Positions 24,984 to 32,826 of a stretch of 37,958 nt of DNA are shown piece by piece. The notes under the pieces were generated by a model. The model was not told the origin of the DNA. It saw only the letters and a list, made by a program, of their open reading frames with translations, and searched no databases. The DNA lies in the NCBI RefSeq assembly GCF_022229015.1, contig NZ_JAKKFF010000129.1, positions 1-37,958 of the forward strand. The letters are read 5' to 3'. Position 1 is the stretch's first letter. Every line of letters starts with the position of its first letter. This stretch comes from Micromonospora foliorum (GTDB lineage: Bacteria; Actinomycetota; Actinomycetes; Mycobacteriales; Micromonosporaceae). Made by a program: the position numbers and the translations under genes.

Positions 24984-25209
24984 GGTTCCGCCTCCAGGTA
25001 TCGGTCAACTACAACTAGTGACGAGCCTATGGGCTGATGCGCTCCTATGGGGACCTGCGCAACCCCGCGCAACCCACGTCCTGACCAGCGCAATCGCACG
25101 CATTGCTTGCCATCTGGTCCGTCGATCGGCAACCGGCTTCGGTGATTGCAGGAGTCCTGGGTGCCGGCGATGTCCTAGCGTCGCGCGCCGAATAGCGGAG
25201 GTGGTGGGA

Positions 25210-25371
25210 ATGCACGGCGACGAGCTGACGAGCAGGGGCGAGCAGTCCGAAACGGCCGAGCGGGAGGCTGCCAAGCAGCGCCTCCTTGCGCAGGCGGAGG
25301 CGGAGCGCGTACCGGTGGAGGAGACGACCCGTGCGGTCCCGGACCGGCGGTGGCGGCGTGACCAACGATGA
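25210..25371 (+). CDS. Small charged protein overlapping the HTH regulator start
   Basis: A 53-residue ORF with GGAGG at 25197-25201, eight bases before ATG 25210. It is highly charged and probably one long helix (QSETAEREAAKQRLLAQAEA), ending with a basic tail (DRRWRRDQR). It overlaps the GTG start of the HTH regulator by 14 bases, and that GTG has only a poor ribosome site of its own. The small ORF may therefore deliver ribosomes to it by coupling. I cannot assign a function. It may be only a translated leader. Confidence 0.45.
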   Translation: MHGDELTSRGEQSETAEREAAKQRLLAQAEAERVPVEETTRAVPDRRWRRDQR

Positions 25372-26602
25372 CGTCCCGATCGGCCGCCGCGTCGCCCGCT
25401 GGCGCGTGCGGCGGTCAATGACGCAGCAGATGCTCGCCGACCGGCTGCGCAGGTCGAAGAGCTGGGTGGACAAGGTGGAGCGGGGCGTGCGCGCCCTGGA
25501 CCGGTATTCGGTGATCCAGGAGTTGGCCGACGTCTTGGGGGTCGACCCGGAGGTGCTGCTCGGCCAGCCGCGGCCAACGCCCGCCGGCCCGCCGGATGGC
25601 GTGGACGACATCCGGGCCGCTCTCGCCCGCTACGACACCCTGCAAGCCCCAGAGCGGACGGACGAGCTGAGGAGGCAGGTCGGGTACGCCTGGTTGAGCT
25701 ACCAGCACGCGCACTACGGGCAGTTGGTGCGGGTGTTGCCGGGTCTGCTCGACGCCGTGCAGGGCGTGCGGTCACCGGAGTTGCTGGTGCAGGCGTACCG
25801 GATCACCTCGTCGCTGCTGGTCAAGCTCGGCGAGGCCGACCTCGGCTGGCTGGCCGCCGACCGGGCGATGTCCGCCGCCGGCGACGACCCGATCCTGGCG
25901 GCAACAGCAGCCATCTCGATAGGCCAAGCGCTCCGCGCGCAAGACCGAGATCACCTGGCCCTGGCCGCACTGCTCCCCGCCGCCAACCGCGTCCTTCCAC
26001 CCTCATCCCACAACGGTGATCAAGAGGTTTGCGGGACTTTTGGAGATCAAACTTCCCGCAAACCTCTTGATCAACTAAGAGAGGGCGTGCCTGCGCGACA
26101 GCGACCACCGGGGGAGTGGGCGGTGGGCGGGACGCTGCTGCTCCAGGCGGCCCTGGCCGCCGCCGGCTGCGGCGAGCACCGCCGCGCCGATGAGCTGACC
26201 GACTGGGCTGCGGGCGTCGCCGCCAGCCTGAGGGGGTACGACGATCCGCACCGCACCAGCTTCGGGCCGATCGCCGTCGAGTTGGCCCATGTTCTGGTGG
26301 CGGCGCAGCGGGGTGATGCCGTTGAGGCGCTGCGAAGGCATTCAACCGTCGTGCGGCGGGAGGGGTGGCGGCGGTTGCCGGCCGAGTATCGGGGCGCGTA
26401 CCTGGTCGACGCCGCTCGGGCGTACCTCCAGGTGGGTGACCTGCGCGGGGCCGCCCGCGCGCTTGTCGACGCGGACAGCGTCGCGCCGGCTGAGGTTCGG
26501 TGCCGGCGGTTGGCGCGTACCGTGATCGCCGATGTTGCCCGCGCGCAGCCGGTGCCGGCCGGCGTGGCGCGACTGGCCACGCTGGTCGGCCTCACCCGCT
26601 GA
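25358..26602 (+). CDS. XRE-family HTH regulator with TPR-like C-terminus, interrupted in frame by a palindrome
   Basis: A 414-residue protein from GTG 25358. Residues 8-65 are a clear XRE-type helix-turn-helix (IGRRVARWRVRRSMTQQMLADRL, RSKSWVDKVERGVRALD, LADVLGVDPEVLLG). The rest is an Ala/Leu helical repeat domain of the kind found in actinobacterial HTH/TPR regulators. At about residues 217-245 the sequence switches to SSHNGDQEVCGTFGDQTSRKP and onward, out of character with the repeats. This segment is encoded by a 57-base near-perfect palindrome (26017-26073) that keeps the frame open. The protein resumes with GEWAVGGTLLLQAALAAAG. Translation is probably coupled to the small ORF upstream. 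Whether the interrupted protein still works is unknown. Confidence 0.85.
   Translation: MTNDDVPIGRRVARWRVRRSMTQQMLADRLRRSKSWVDKVERGVRALDRYSVIQELADVLGVDPEVLLGQPRPTPAGPPDGVDDIRAALARYDTLQAPERTDELRRQVGYAWLSYQHAHYGQLVRVLPGLLDAVQGVRSPELLVQAYRITSSLLVKLGEADLGWLAADRAMSAAGDDPILAATAAISIGQALRAQDRDHLALAALLPAANRVLPPSSHNGDQEVCGTFGDQTSRKPLDQLREGVPARQRPPGEWAVGGTLLLQAALAAAGCGEHRRADELTDWAAGVAASLRGYDDPHRTSFGPIAVELAHVLVAAQRGDAVEALRRHSTVVRREGWRRLPAEYRGAYLVDAARAYLQVGDLRGAARALVDADSVAPAEVRCRRLARTVIADVARAQPVPAGVARLATLVGLTR
26017..26073. repeat. Palindromic insertion element inside the XRE gene
   Basis: Arms of 20 bp (26017-26036 and 26054-26073; TGATCAAGAGGTTTGCGGGA and its complement) flank a 17-base centre that itself contains TTTG...CAAA. 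The arms are AT-richer than the host gene. The shape matches a small palindromic repeat or MITE-like unit. It is the only copy seen in the window. It lies inside a coding region and adds codons without a stop. Confidence 0.85.
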
Positions 26603-26620
26603 CGGACGAGCGCCGGCGCT
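26587..26620. repeat. Left copy of a 34-bp direct repeat
   Basis: This 34-base segment spans the stop of the XRE gene and matches 28477-28510 at 30 of 34 positions (shared core GACGGACG then GCGCCGGCGC). The two copies flank the zinc-ribbon and epoxide hydrolase genes. Confidence 0.7.
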
Positions 26621-26667
26621 CCAACCAGAAACCCGTATCGACGTGCAGGCAACTGGTCCCGGCAGTC

Positions 26668-27117
26668 TCAGTGCTCCCAGAGGTCCTCGGTGCGGAAGTA
26701 CCTGGCGGTGAACGTCTCTTCCAGGGAGCCGGTGTCGGTCTCATCTGTCCACCAACCCGGCCAGACGTCGACACCGGAAGGCGCGCTGATCGCCGTCAGG
26801 ACGGTGGAGCACCGGTGGCAGCGCCGGGGCGCCGAGTCACGGAACCGCCCGCCGCAGTCGCATCGCCGTAACCGTGCCTCAAGTGCCGCCATCAGGGTGG
26901 GGTAGGTCCTGTCTTGGGAAGGGAGCACGTCGGCGATGGTCATGAACGTGCCGTCGTAGTAACTGACATCCACCCGCATCGGGCAGCCGTCGCAGTAGAG
27001 GAAGTAGCAGTCCAGCAGCGGCGAGTGGTCGAGGCGGTAAAGGCGTTCGTGGCACTCCGGACAGGCAACTTCCTCGCCGTTCAGCCAGTTGTCGTCGAGT
27101 TCGTCCGGTTGGCTCAC
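26668..27117 (-). CDS. Small protein with two zinc-ribbon-like Cys motifs
   Basis: A 149-residue protein from GTG 27117. Two putative zinc sites are visible. The first is CPECHERLY (about residue 17) with CDGCPM (about residue 42). The second is CDCGGRF (about residue 89) with CHRCS (about residue 103). The C-terminus is acidic and aromatic (DVWPGWWTDETDTG, ARYFRTEDLWEH). No enzyme motif is seen. Zinc-ribbon proteins of this size may bind nucleic acid or act as structural partners, but I do not recognise the family. It converges on the XRE gene and is divergent from the epoxide hydrolase. The Shine-Dalgarno is weak, so the start is only probable. Confidence 0.65.
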   Translation of the reverse strand: MSQPDELDDNWLNGEEVACPECHERLYRLDHSPLLDCYFLYCDGCPMRVDVSYYDGTFMTIADVLPSQDRTYPTLMAALEARLRRCDCGGRFRDSAPRRCHRCSTVLTAISAPSGVDVWPGWWTDETDTGSLEETFTARYFRTEDLWEH

Positions 27118-27264
27118 CGGTTGATCATCCCATGGGTGTGACGCGCGGTCGCGTCGGCGATTCGCGTTTCGGCCCGGGTGGCGCCGGTCCGCTGTGAGAC
27201 TGGGCGAGTGCCGGCACGGTCGGTGCATCGGCGCTGGCCGACTCGACTTGGCGAGGTGGTGAAG

Positions 27265-28476
27265 ATGCCCAGCGACAACGAAATTCGTCCCTTCCGGCTC
27301 GACACATCTGAGGACGCGATCGCCGATCTGCGTCGCCGGATTGCGGCTACCCGCTGGCCCACTCGTGAGTTGGTCACCGATCGCTCGCAGGGGGTGCAGC
27401 TGGCGACGATCCAGGAGTTGGCCCGCTATTGGATCACCGATTACGACTGGCGTGCGTGCGAGACGACGCTGAATTCGCTGCCGCAGTACACGACGAACAT
27501 CGACGGCGTCGAGATTCACTTCATCCACGTACGGTCGCAGCATGAGAACGCCCTGCCGCTGATCATGACGCACGGCTGGCCGGGCTCGGTCGCCGAGCTG
27601 CTCGGGGTCATTGGCCCGCTGACCGACCCGACGGCGCACGGCGGCACGCCCGAGGACGCGTCGCCCGAGGACGCGTTCCACCTGGTGCTGCCGTCGTTGC
27701 CGGGCTACGGCTTCTCCGGCGAGCCGACCGAGCCTGGCTGGAATTCGGCGCGGATGGCGCAGGCGTGGGCGAAAATCATGGACCGCCTCGGGTATTCGCG
27801 CTACGTCGCACAGGGCGGCGATGTTGGCGCGGCCGTCACGGACGCCATGGGGCGTCAAGCACCCGAGGGGCTGCTCGGCATCCACGTCAACCTGCTCGCC
27901 GGGGCGGTCGGCATCAAGGACAAGTTGCCGGCGAGTTCCGAGCAGGAACGCGCCGCGCTCGACGCGCTCAACCTTTTCTCGATGGACGGTTTCGGCTACT
28001 TCCTAGAGCAGTCCACCCGGCCGCAGACGATCGGTTATTCGCTGCTGGACTCACCTGTCGGGTTGGCGGCCTGGATGCTCGACCATGACACGGACAGCTA
28101 CTACAAGATCTCCCGCGCGTTCCTCGACGGTGAGCCGGCCGGCGGTCTCACCCGGGACAGCATCCTCGACAACATCACGCTGTACTGGTTGACGGGCACC
28201 GGTGCTTCGTCCGCCCGGTGGTACTGGGAGCAGGGGCGGTTTCAAGCCGCGGCCCAGGCGGCCGGACAGGCTCCGCCGCCGGTCACGGTTCCGGTCGGCT
28301 TCACCACGTTCCCCGGCGAGATCTGGGCCGCTCCGCGTAGCTGGGCCGAGGCGGTCTACCCCGGCATCGCGTACTTCAACGAGGTTGACCGCGGCGGGCA
28401 CTTCGCGGCGTGGGAGGAGCCGGAACTCTTCTCCGCTGAGGTACGGGCCGCGTTCCGGCCGCTGCGGAAATCCTGA
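27265..28476 (+). CDS. Epoxide hydrolase (alpha/beta-hydrolase with EHN domain)
   Basis: A 403-residue enzyme starting at ATG 27265 with GAGGTG seven bases upstream. The N-terminal EHN domain (IRPFRLDTSEDAIADLRRRIAATRWP) is followed by the alpha/beta-hydrolase core. HGWPGS forms the oxyanion region near residue 107. GGDVG holds the nucleophilic Asp near residue 185. The C-terminal GGHFAAWEEPE carries the catalytic His. VPVGFTTFPGEIW is typical of microsomal-type epoxide hydrolases. It should convert an epoxide to a vicinal diol in the cytoplasm, possibly for detoxification. The substrate is unknown. It lies between two copies of a 34-bp direct repeat together with the zinc-ribbon gene, which suggests that the pair entered as a unit. 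Confidence 0.92.
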   Translation: MPSDNEIRPFRLDTSEDAIADLRRRIAATRWPTRELVTDRSQGVQLATIQELARYWITDYDWRACETTLNSLPQYTTNIDGVEIHFIHVRSQHENALPLIMTHGWPGSVAELLGVIGPLTDPTAHGGTPEDASPEDAFHLVLPSLPGYGFSGEPTEPGWNSARMAQAWAKIMDRLGYSRYVAQGGDVGAAVTDAMGRQAPEGLLGIHVNLLAGAVGIKDKLPASSEQERAALDALNLFSMDGFGYFLEQSTRPQTIGYSLLDSPVGLAAWMLDHDTDSYYKISRAFLDGEPAGGLTRDSILDNITLYWLTGTGASSARWYWEQGRFQAAAQAAGQAPPPVTVPVGFTTFPGEIWAAPRSWAEAVYPGIAYFNEVDRGGHFAAWEEPELFSAEVRAAFRPLRKS

Positions 28477-28510
28477 CGGCCTCACCCATTGACGGACGCG
28501 CGCCGGCGCC
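28477..28510. repeat. Right copy of a 34-bp direct repeat
   Basis: This copy starts at the end of the epoxide hydrolase gene and overlaps the stop of the metallophosphoesterase gene on the other strand. It matches 26587-26620 at 30 of 34 positions. Confidence 0.7.
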
Positions 28511-29348
28511 TGTCGTCGGCCGGGTGGATGGTGCGTACCGGGTTGGGCACCGGCCCTCGGGGCTGCCACTCGCGGGGGTAGCCGAGGGAGACCTCCTCGA
28601 ACCGCACCCCGTCGTGGAACGTGGTGCGGGGGATGTGCAGGTGCCCGTAGACCACGGTGGCGGCGCCGAAGCGCAGGTGCCAGTCGCTGGTGCGGACCGT
28701 ACCGCACCACTGGGCGAAGACCGGGTACCGCAGGACGTCGGTGGGTTCCCGCACCAGCGGGTAGTGGTTGACAAGCACCGTCGGCAGCGCCGGGTCGCGC
28801 TCGGCCAGCCGGCGTTCGGTCTCGGTGACCCGGGCCGCGCACCACGCCTCCCGGCTCGGGTACGGGTCGGGGTGCAGCAGTGCCTCGTCGGTGCACACCA
28901 CCCCGGCCGCGTACGCCAGGGCAAGCGACTCCTGTTGGGTGCGTGCCTCCGGCACCCGGAAGGTGTAGTCGTAGAGCACGAAGAGCGGGGCGATGGTGGC
29001 CGGGCCGCCGTCGCCGTCCCACACCGGGTACGGGTCCTCCGGGGTGACCACCCCCAGCCGCTGGCACATCCGCACCAGCTCGCGGTAGCGCTCCTCGCCG
29101 CGCAGCGTGACCGGGTCTCGCGGCGGCGTCCACAGCTCGTGGTTGCCCGGCGCCCAGACGACGCGCGCGAACCGACTGCTCAGCAGCCCGAGCGCCCACT
29201 CGATGTCGGCGAACCGGTCGGCGACATCGCCGGCGACCAGCAACCAGTCGCCGTCGTTGTCGGGGCGCAGCTCCTGCACGAACGCGCGGTTCTGCGGGTG
29301 CCCGACGTGCAGGTCGCTGACAGCTCGCAGTCGGGGCGGAAGGCTCAC
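28482..29348 (-). CDS. Calcineurin-like metallophosphoesterase
   Basis: A 288-residue enzyme with all five blocks of the calcineurin-like fold. DLHVGH lies near residue 12, GDVADR near residue 40, GNHE near residue 68, a lone His in VNHYPL near residue 195, and GHLH near residue 234. These bind a dinuclear metal centre that hydrolyses phosphate esters. The substrate is not evident. Related actinobacterial proteins are often next to phosphopantetheinyl transferase genes, but none is seen here. Translation is from GTG 29348 with a poor ribosome site. It converges on the epoxide hydrolase gene. Confidence 0.9.
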   Translation of the reverse strand: MSLPPRLRAVSDLHVGHPQNRAFVQELRPDNDGDWLLVAGDVADRFADIEWALGLLSSRFARVVWAPGNHELWTPPRDPVTLRGEERYRELVRMCQRLGVVTPEDPYPVWDGDGGPATIAPLFVLYDYTFRVPEARTQQESLALAYAAGVVCTDEALLHPDPYPSREAWCAARVTETERRLAERDPALPTVLVNHYPLVREPTDVLRYPVFAQWCGTVRTSDWHLRFGAATVVYGHLHIPRTTFHDGVRFEEVSLGYPREWQPRGPVPNPVRTIHPADDRRRRASVNG

Positions 29349-29407
29349 ACCCCGAGGCTAGGCCGTCGCGCCCCGATCAGGACACCCCTGTCCCGGTAGT
29401 GGGCACG

Positions 29408-29701
29408 TCAGCAGAACCAACCGTCCTGCACCCAGCCGCGCCGGTTGATGTGCCCGTAGGCGAAGCCGTAGACGTAGCCGCCGCTGCGGGGACCCTCGAC
29501 CAGGAACGTCTGACCCTGGTAGAGGGTGCCCATCCAGGCGCCGACGGGCTGGGTGCGGACGAACAGGTCGCTCGCGCACACGGTCTCCCGCTCCCCGATC
29601 GTGCCGTTGGCGGCCTGCGCCGGGGTCGGCATGGCGAGGGTCGCGGCCACCACTGCGGCCAGCAGGCCGGCGATCACCCGGGTGCTACGCCGGCTCACCA
29701 T
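29408..29701 (-). CDS. Small secreted SH3-like protein
   Basis: A 97-residue precursor from ATG 29701 with a Sec signal peptide (VIAGLLAAVVAATLAMPTPAQA). The mature 65 residues contain CASDLFVRTQPVGAWMGTLYQG, then TFLVEGPRSGGYVYGFAYG and a final GWVQDGWFC. This layout resembles bacterial SH3 domains, with two Cys (CASD and the C-terminal WFC) able to form a disulfide. It starts inside the stop of the upstream gene (ATGGTGA), so the two are translationally coupled. Such proteins can bind cell wall, but no role is shown. Confidence 0.78.
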   Translation of the reverse strand: MVSRRSTRVIAGLLAAVVAATLAMPTPAQAANGTIGERETVCASDLFVRTQPVGAWMGTLYQGQTFLVEGPRSGGYVYGFAYGHINRRGWVQDGWFC

Positions 29702-30015
29702 GAGTCGTACCCGCCGATGCATTCGGCGCGGAGGTAACCCCAGTCGTTCGGGCCGAAGTCGAAGGACGCCGCCCACCCGTTGTAGACCGGATGCGCACCC
29801 GGGGTGTGGCCGATCTTGTTCCCGTACACGAGGGTGCGCTTGAGGCCGGTGGGCCCGCCGGCGGAGTCGTAGTTGGCGTAGAAGCTGGCGCTCTGGCAGA
29901 CCACGATGGCGTGCCGTGGCACCACCGGGTCGGCCTGGGCCGGCGTGGCGCCGAGGGCGGCCACCGCCGCTCCGACGGCCAATGCGGCGGCCCTCGTGCG
30001 GATTCGTCGAAGCAT
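29695..30015 (-). CDS. Small secreted protein, coupled to an SH3-like partner
   Basis: A 106-residue precursor starting at ATG 30015, five bases after GGAGG. The signal peptide (AAALAVGAAVAALGATPAQA) is followed by about 75 mature residues beginning DPVVPRHAIVVCQSASFYANY, then LKRTLVYGNKIGHTP, ASFDFGPNDWGYLRAECIGG and a stop. The pattern of one early and one late Cys and the short beta-type segments is close to that of the next gene, so both look like SH3-like wall proteins of the same lineage. The stop overlaps the next ATG. Function is unknown. Confidence 0.75.
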   Translation of the reverse strand: MLRRIRTRAAALAVGAAVAALGATPAQADPVVPRHAIVVCQSASFYANYDSAGGPTGLKRTLVYGNKIGHTPGAHPVYNGWAASFDFGPNDWGYLRAECIGGYDSW

Positions 30016-30195
30016 GCCCACCTCCCGTACGCCGAAACTTTCCTACCGGCGACCCTACCGAGGAGGTCGATAAATGTCGATGGGAGGCGGGTGTGTGAGC
30101 CGGCTCCCGAGGGTGCCCCGGTGACCCGCATATCCGGCGACCCGACGGGAAAGCGCGGGGCGTCCGACAGCCCGAGACCGGAGCAGGAGACAAAC

Positions 30196-31047
30196 ATGCC
30201 TTTCATCACCGTGGGGACGGAAAACTCCGCGCCCATCGACCTGTACTACGAGGATCACGGTTCCGGTAAGCCGGTGGTGCTGATCCACGGCTTCCCGTTC
30301 AACGGCGCGACCTGGGAGAAGGTGACCACCCAGCTGCTCAACGCCGGATACCGGACGATCACCTACGACCGGCGCGGTTTCGGTAACTCCGCCCAGCCGA
30401 CGTTTGGGTACGACTACAACACGTTCGCGGCGGACCTGGACGTGCTGATGACCGAGCTGAACCTGAGCGACGTGACCCTGGTGGGGCACTCGATGGGCAC
30501 CGGCGAGGTGATCCGCTACCTGGGCAACTACGGCTCCCAGCGAGTGAGTCGGGCCGTGGTGCTCAGCCCGTTGCAGCCGATGTTGGCCAAGGCGGACGAC
30601 AACCCTGAGGGCGTCGACCGGAGCCTGTTCAAGGGTTTCCAGGACGCCATCATCAAGGACCGGTTCGCCTACCTGACCCAGTTCTGCGACGCGTTCTTCA
30701 ACTACAGCGAGAACAAGGGCAAGCTGGTCAGCGAGGAGGCGTACCGGGCGCACTGGCAGATCGGCGCGATCGCCTCCGCCAAGGGCACCCACGACAGCGT
30801 GACCGCCTGGCAGGAGGACTTCCGCCCGGACCTGCCGAAGGTCGACGTGCCGCTGTTGATCATGCAGGGTGACAAGGACAACGTGCTGCCCTACCCGGTG
30901 ACCGGCCAGCGACTCGGGCCGATGATGCCGACCGGCAAGCTCATCACGCTCAAGGGCGCGCCGCACGGTCTTCCGTGGACCAACGCCGACGACGTCAACA
31001 AGGCGATCATGGAATTCATGAAGCAGCCGGCCAAGGCTCGCGCCTGA
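30196..31047 (+). CDS. Alpha/beta hydrolase, cofactor-free chloroperoxidase type
   Basis: A 283-residue enzyme with an AGGAGA site before ATG 30196. The fold starts PFITVGTENSAPIDLYYEDHG. The oxyanion region is HGFPFN, the nucleophile Ser lies in GHSMG near residue 98, the acid is probably the Asp in MQGDKDNVLP and the His is in GAPHGLPW. Together these make a complete triad. The closest family is the cofactor-free bacterial haloperoxidases and related esterases (YDRRGFGNSAQPTFGYDYN is typical). In vivo substrates of that family are poorly known. A bidirectional terminator separates it from the converging methyltransferase gene. Confidence 0.9.
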   Translation: MPFITVGTENSAPIDLYYEDHGSGKPVVLIHGFPFNGATWEKVTTQLLNAGYRTITYDRRGFGNSAQPTFGYDYNTFAADLDVLMTELNLSDVTLVGHSMGTGEVIRYLGNYGSQRVSRAVVLSPLQPMLAKADDNPEGVDRSLFKGFQDAIIKDRFAYLTQFCDAFFNYSENKGKLVSEEAYRAHWQIGAIASAKGTHDSVTAWQEDFRPDLPKVDVPLLIMQGDKDNVLPYPVTGQRLGPMMPTGKLITLKGAPHGLPWTNADDVNKAIMEFMKQPAKARA

Positions 31048-31090
31048 TCCGTCCCGGTAGCCGTTCGGACGCCAGCGCCGTGAGGCGCAG

Positions 31091-31129
31091 CGACACCCGG
31101 CCCAGGGTTCGCACCGGGGCCGGGTGTCG
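31091..31129. terminator. Bidirectional terminator hairpin
   Basis: A perfect 13-bp inverted repeat (31091-31103 with 31117-31129, 13-base loop) lies between the alpha/beta hydrolase stop and the converging methyltransferase stop. Confidence 0.8.
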
Positions 31130-31136
31130 TCGTCGG

Positions 31137-32153
31137 TCAGGGCCGGCGGGCCACCACCGCGCCGTTGGCGCCGGGCGCGTCGAACGGCACCGTCCGTACG
31201 TCGACGAAACCGGCGTCGGTGAGCCAGGCCGCGTACTCGGCGCCCGAGTAGTTCCGGCCGCCCTCGGTCTCGACAAGCATGTTCATCCCCATCAGGGCGG
31301 CCTCCGGTGGCCCGGTGCGCTCGTCGTTGAGCAGCAGTTCGCAGACGACGATCGCGCCGCCGGGCGGCAACGCCGCGTGGCACCGGGCCAGCAGCGCCCG
31401 GTTCGTCGGCTCGTCCCAGTCGTGCAGGATCATGCTGAGCAGGATGACGTCGTGCCCGTCCGGCAGCGCCGGATCGGCGAGGAAGTCACCGCCCACCGCG
31501 TCGATCCGCCCGGTGAGGCCGGCCTCCGCGATCCGCTCCCGGGCCCGGACGCAGACGTGCGGCAGGTCCAGGACGGTCGCCCGTAGGTCGGGCAGGCGGC
31601 GGCAGAACTCGATCGGGAACGCGCCTGCCCCGCCGCCCACGTCCAGCAGCCGGCGGTGCGCGGAAAAGTCGTACGCGTCGGCCAACGCGCTGGCGGTGAA
31701 GCTGGACGTGGAGAACATCGCGTCCCAGAACTGCGCCAGCATCTCCGGGTCGGCGGTGTCGAACATCGACTGCTGGGCCTCCGGGTCCCAGGTCAACGGC
31801 CGATCCGTGCGCAGGGCCTCGCCGATGCGGTGCCAGGGCAGGTAGGTGCGCAGGTCCGAGTAGCGGACCTGCGCGCCGAAGTAGTACGGCCGACCCTCGA
31901 CCAGGAACTGCTCGGCCAACTCGGAGTTGCGGTAGCCGTCGCCGGCCTTCTCCAACAGGCCGAGCGAGGCACTGGCGGCCAGCAACAGGTCCGCGGGCCG
32001 TTCGGGCAGCCCGAACTCGGCGGCGGCTTCCTCGACGGTCAGCGTCCGCCCGCCGGCCAACCGGGTGAACAGGCCGAGTTCGACGCCGACCGCGAGGGTC
32101 TTGAACCCCCACACACCGGCCACCAGGCGCATGAGGGGAGTCGGAGTGATCAT
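31137..32153 (-). CDS. SAM-dependent O-methyltransferase (hydroxyindole/COMT type)
   Basis: A 338-residue enzyme of the two-domain O-methyltransferase type. An N-terminal winged-helix dimerisation domain (residues 1-100, with LFTRLAGGRTLTVEEAAAEFGLPER) is followed by a Rossmann domain. The SAM motif is LLDVGGGAGAFPIEF near residue 165. The catalytic region LLSMILHDWDEPTNRALL contains the HDW triad His. This family methylates hydroxyls on aromatic or polyketide-like acceptors, and the acceptor is unknown here. ATG 32153 is used; a GTG lies one codon upstream and neither has a clear ribosome site. It follows the ssu/SBP56 operon by about 40 bp on the same strand, so read-through is possible, though its function seems unrelated. 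Confidence 0.88.
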   Translation of the reverse strand: MITPTPLMRLVAGVWGFKTLAVGVELGLFTRLAGGRTLTVEEAAAEFGLPERPADLLLAASASLGLLEKAGDGYRNSELAEQFLVEGRPYYFGAQVRYSDLRTYLPWHRIGEALRTDRPLTWDPEAQQSMFDTADPEMLAQFWDAMFSTSSFTASALADAYDFSAHRRLLDVGGGAGAFPIEFCRRLPDLRATVLDLPHVCVRARERIAEAGLTGRIDAVGGDFLADPALPDGHDVILLSMILHDWDEPTNRALLARCHAALPPGGAIVVCELLLNDERTGPPEAALMGMNMLVETEGGRNYSGAEYAAWLTDAGFVDVRTVPFDAPGANGAVVARRP

Positions 32154-32196
32154 CACGACATGAGATCACAGATCCACCCCGTCCACTATGGGCGGT

Positions 32197-32826
32197 TCAC
32201 GCCCGCAGCAGCGTCACCACCCCCGCGGCCACCAGCACCCCGGCCCAGAGCCGATCGACGTTGAACCAGGCCCGACGCAGCACCCCGACCCCGAGCACGT
32301 GGTAGACCAGGAGCGCCACGGCCAGGGCGACGCCGAGCATGGCCACGGTGTGCACCCCGGCCGCCGCCAGGCCGGACAACGCACCCACCGGCGCGGCGGC
32401 CAGGTGCCCGGAGTGACCCCCGGGCACCGGCTCGGCCACCAGCACCGGCAACAACATCAACCCCGCGCCGTGCGCCGACGACATGAGGAACGACCAACCG
32501 GCGAGCTGCGCCGCCGACAGCCGCATACCCGCCCAGCGGAAGTGCCGCTCGGAGAGCAGTCGCCACATCCCGAAGGCGACCAGCAGCACCCCGCCGACCA
32601 CCGCGAGGGCGGTGCTCGCCGTCACCGACCGGGTCGCGGCGACCAACGCGGCGACGATCGCCACCGAGGCGAGATGCCCCGCCGCGATCGGCGGCAGGGC
32701 GCGCAGCAGCGCCAGCCGGCTGCGCTCCTGCAGACCCCGGGCCACGGCGAACAACCAACCCATCGCCGGGTTCAGGCCATGGAACGCGCCGAGCGCGGCG
32801 AGCGTCGCCAGGGTGCTGACGGTCAC
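32197..32826 (-). CDS. Polytopic membrane protein with conserved-looking His residues, coupled to SBP56
   Basis: A 209-residue protein with six or so membrane helices. His residues sit within or beside helices: AFHGLNPAMGWLFAVARGL near the N-terminus, IAAGHLASVAIVAALVAA, SSAHGAGLMLLPVLVA and AAGVHTVAMLGVALAVALLV. His placed like this recalls heavy-metal or sulfur-compound transporters (NicO- or TauE-like), but I cannot assign it firmly. Its GTG start overlaps the stop of the SBP56 gene (GTGA), so the two are co-translated. SBP56 enzymes are reported to need copper, so metal delivery to SBP56, or sulfite or sulfide handling, are the two obvious roles. It is the last gene of the ssu operon. Confidence 0.7.
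   Translation of the reverse strand: MTVSTLATLAALGAFHGLNPAMGWLFAVARGLQERSRLALLRALPPIAAGHLASVAIVAALVAATRSVTASTALAVVGGVLLVAFGMWRLLSERHFRWAGMRLSAAQLAGWSFLMSSAHGAGLMLLPVLVAEPVPGGHSGHLAAAPVGALSGLAAAGVHTVAMLGVALAVALLVYHVLGVGVLRRAWFNVDRLWAGVLVAAGVVTLLRA

Noticed and set aside
30030..30056. TTTCCTACCGG...CCCTACCGAGG as a third copy of the sulfur operator
   Set aside because: It lacks the inverted symmetry and spacing of the 17-bp motif. The CCTACCG parts are direct, not inverted, repeats.
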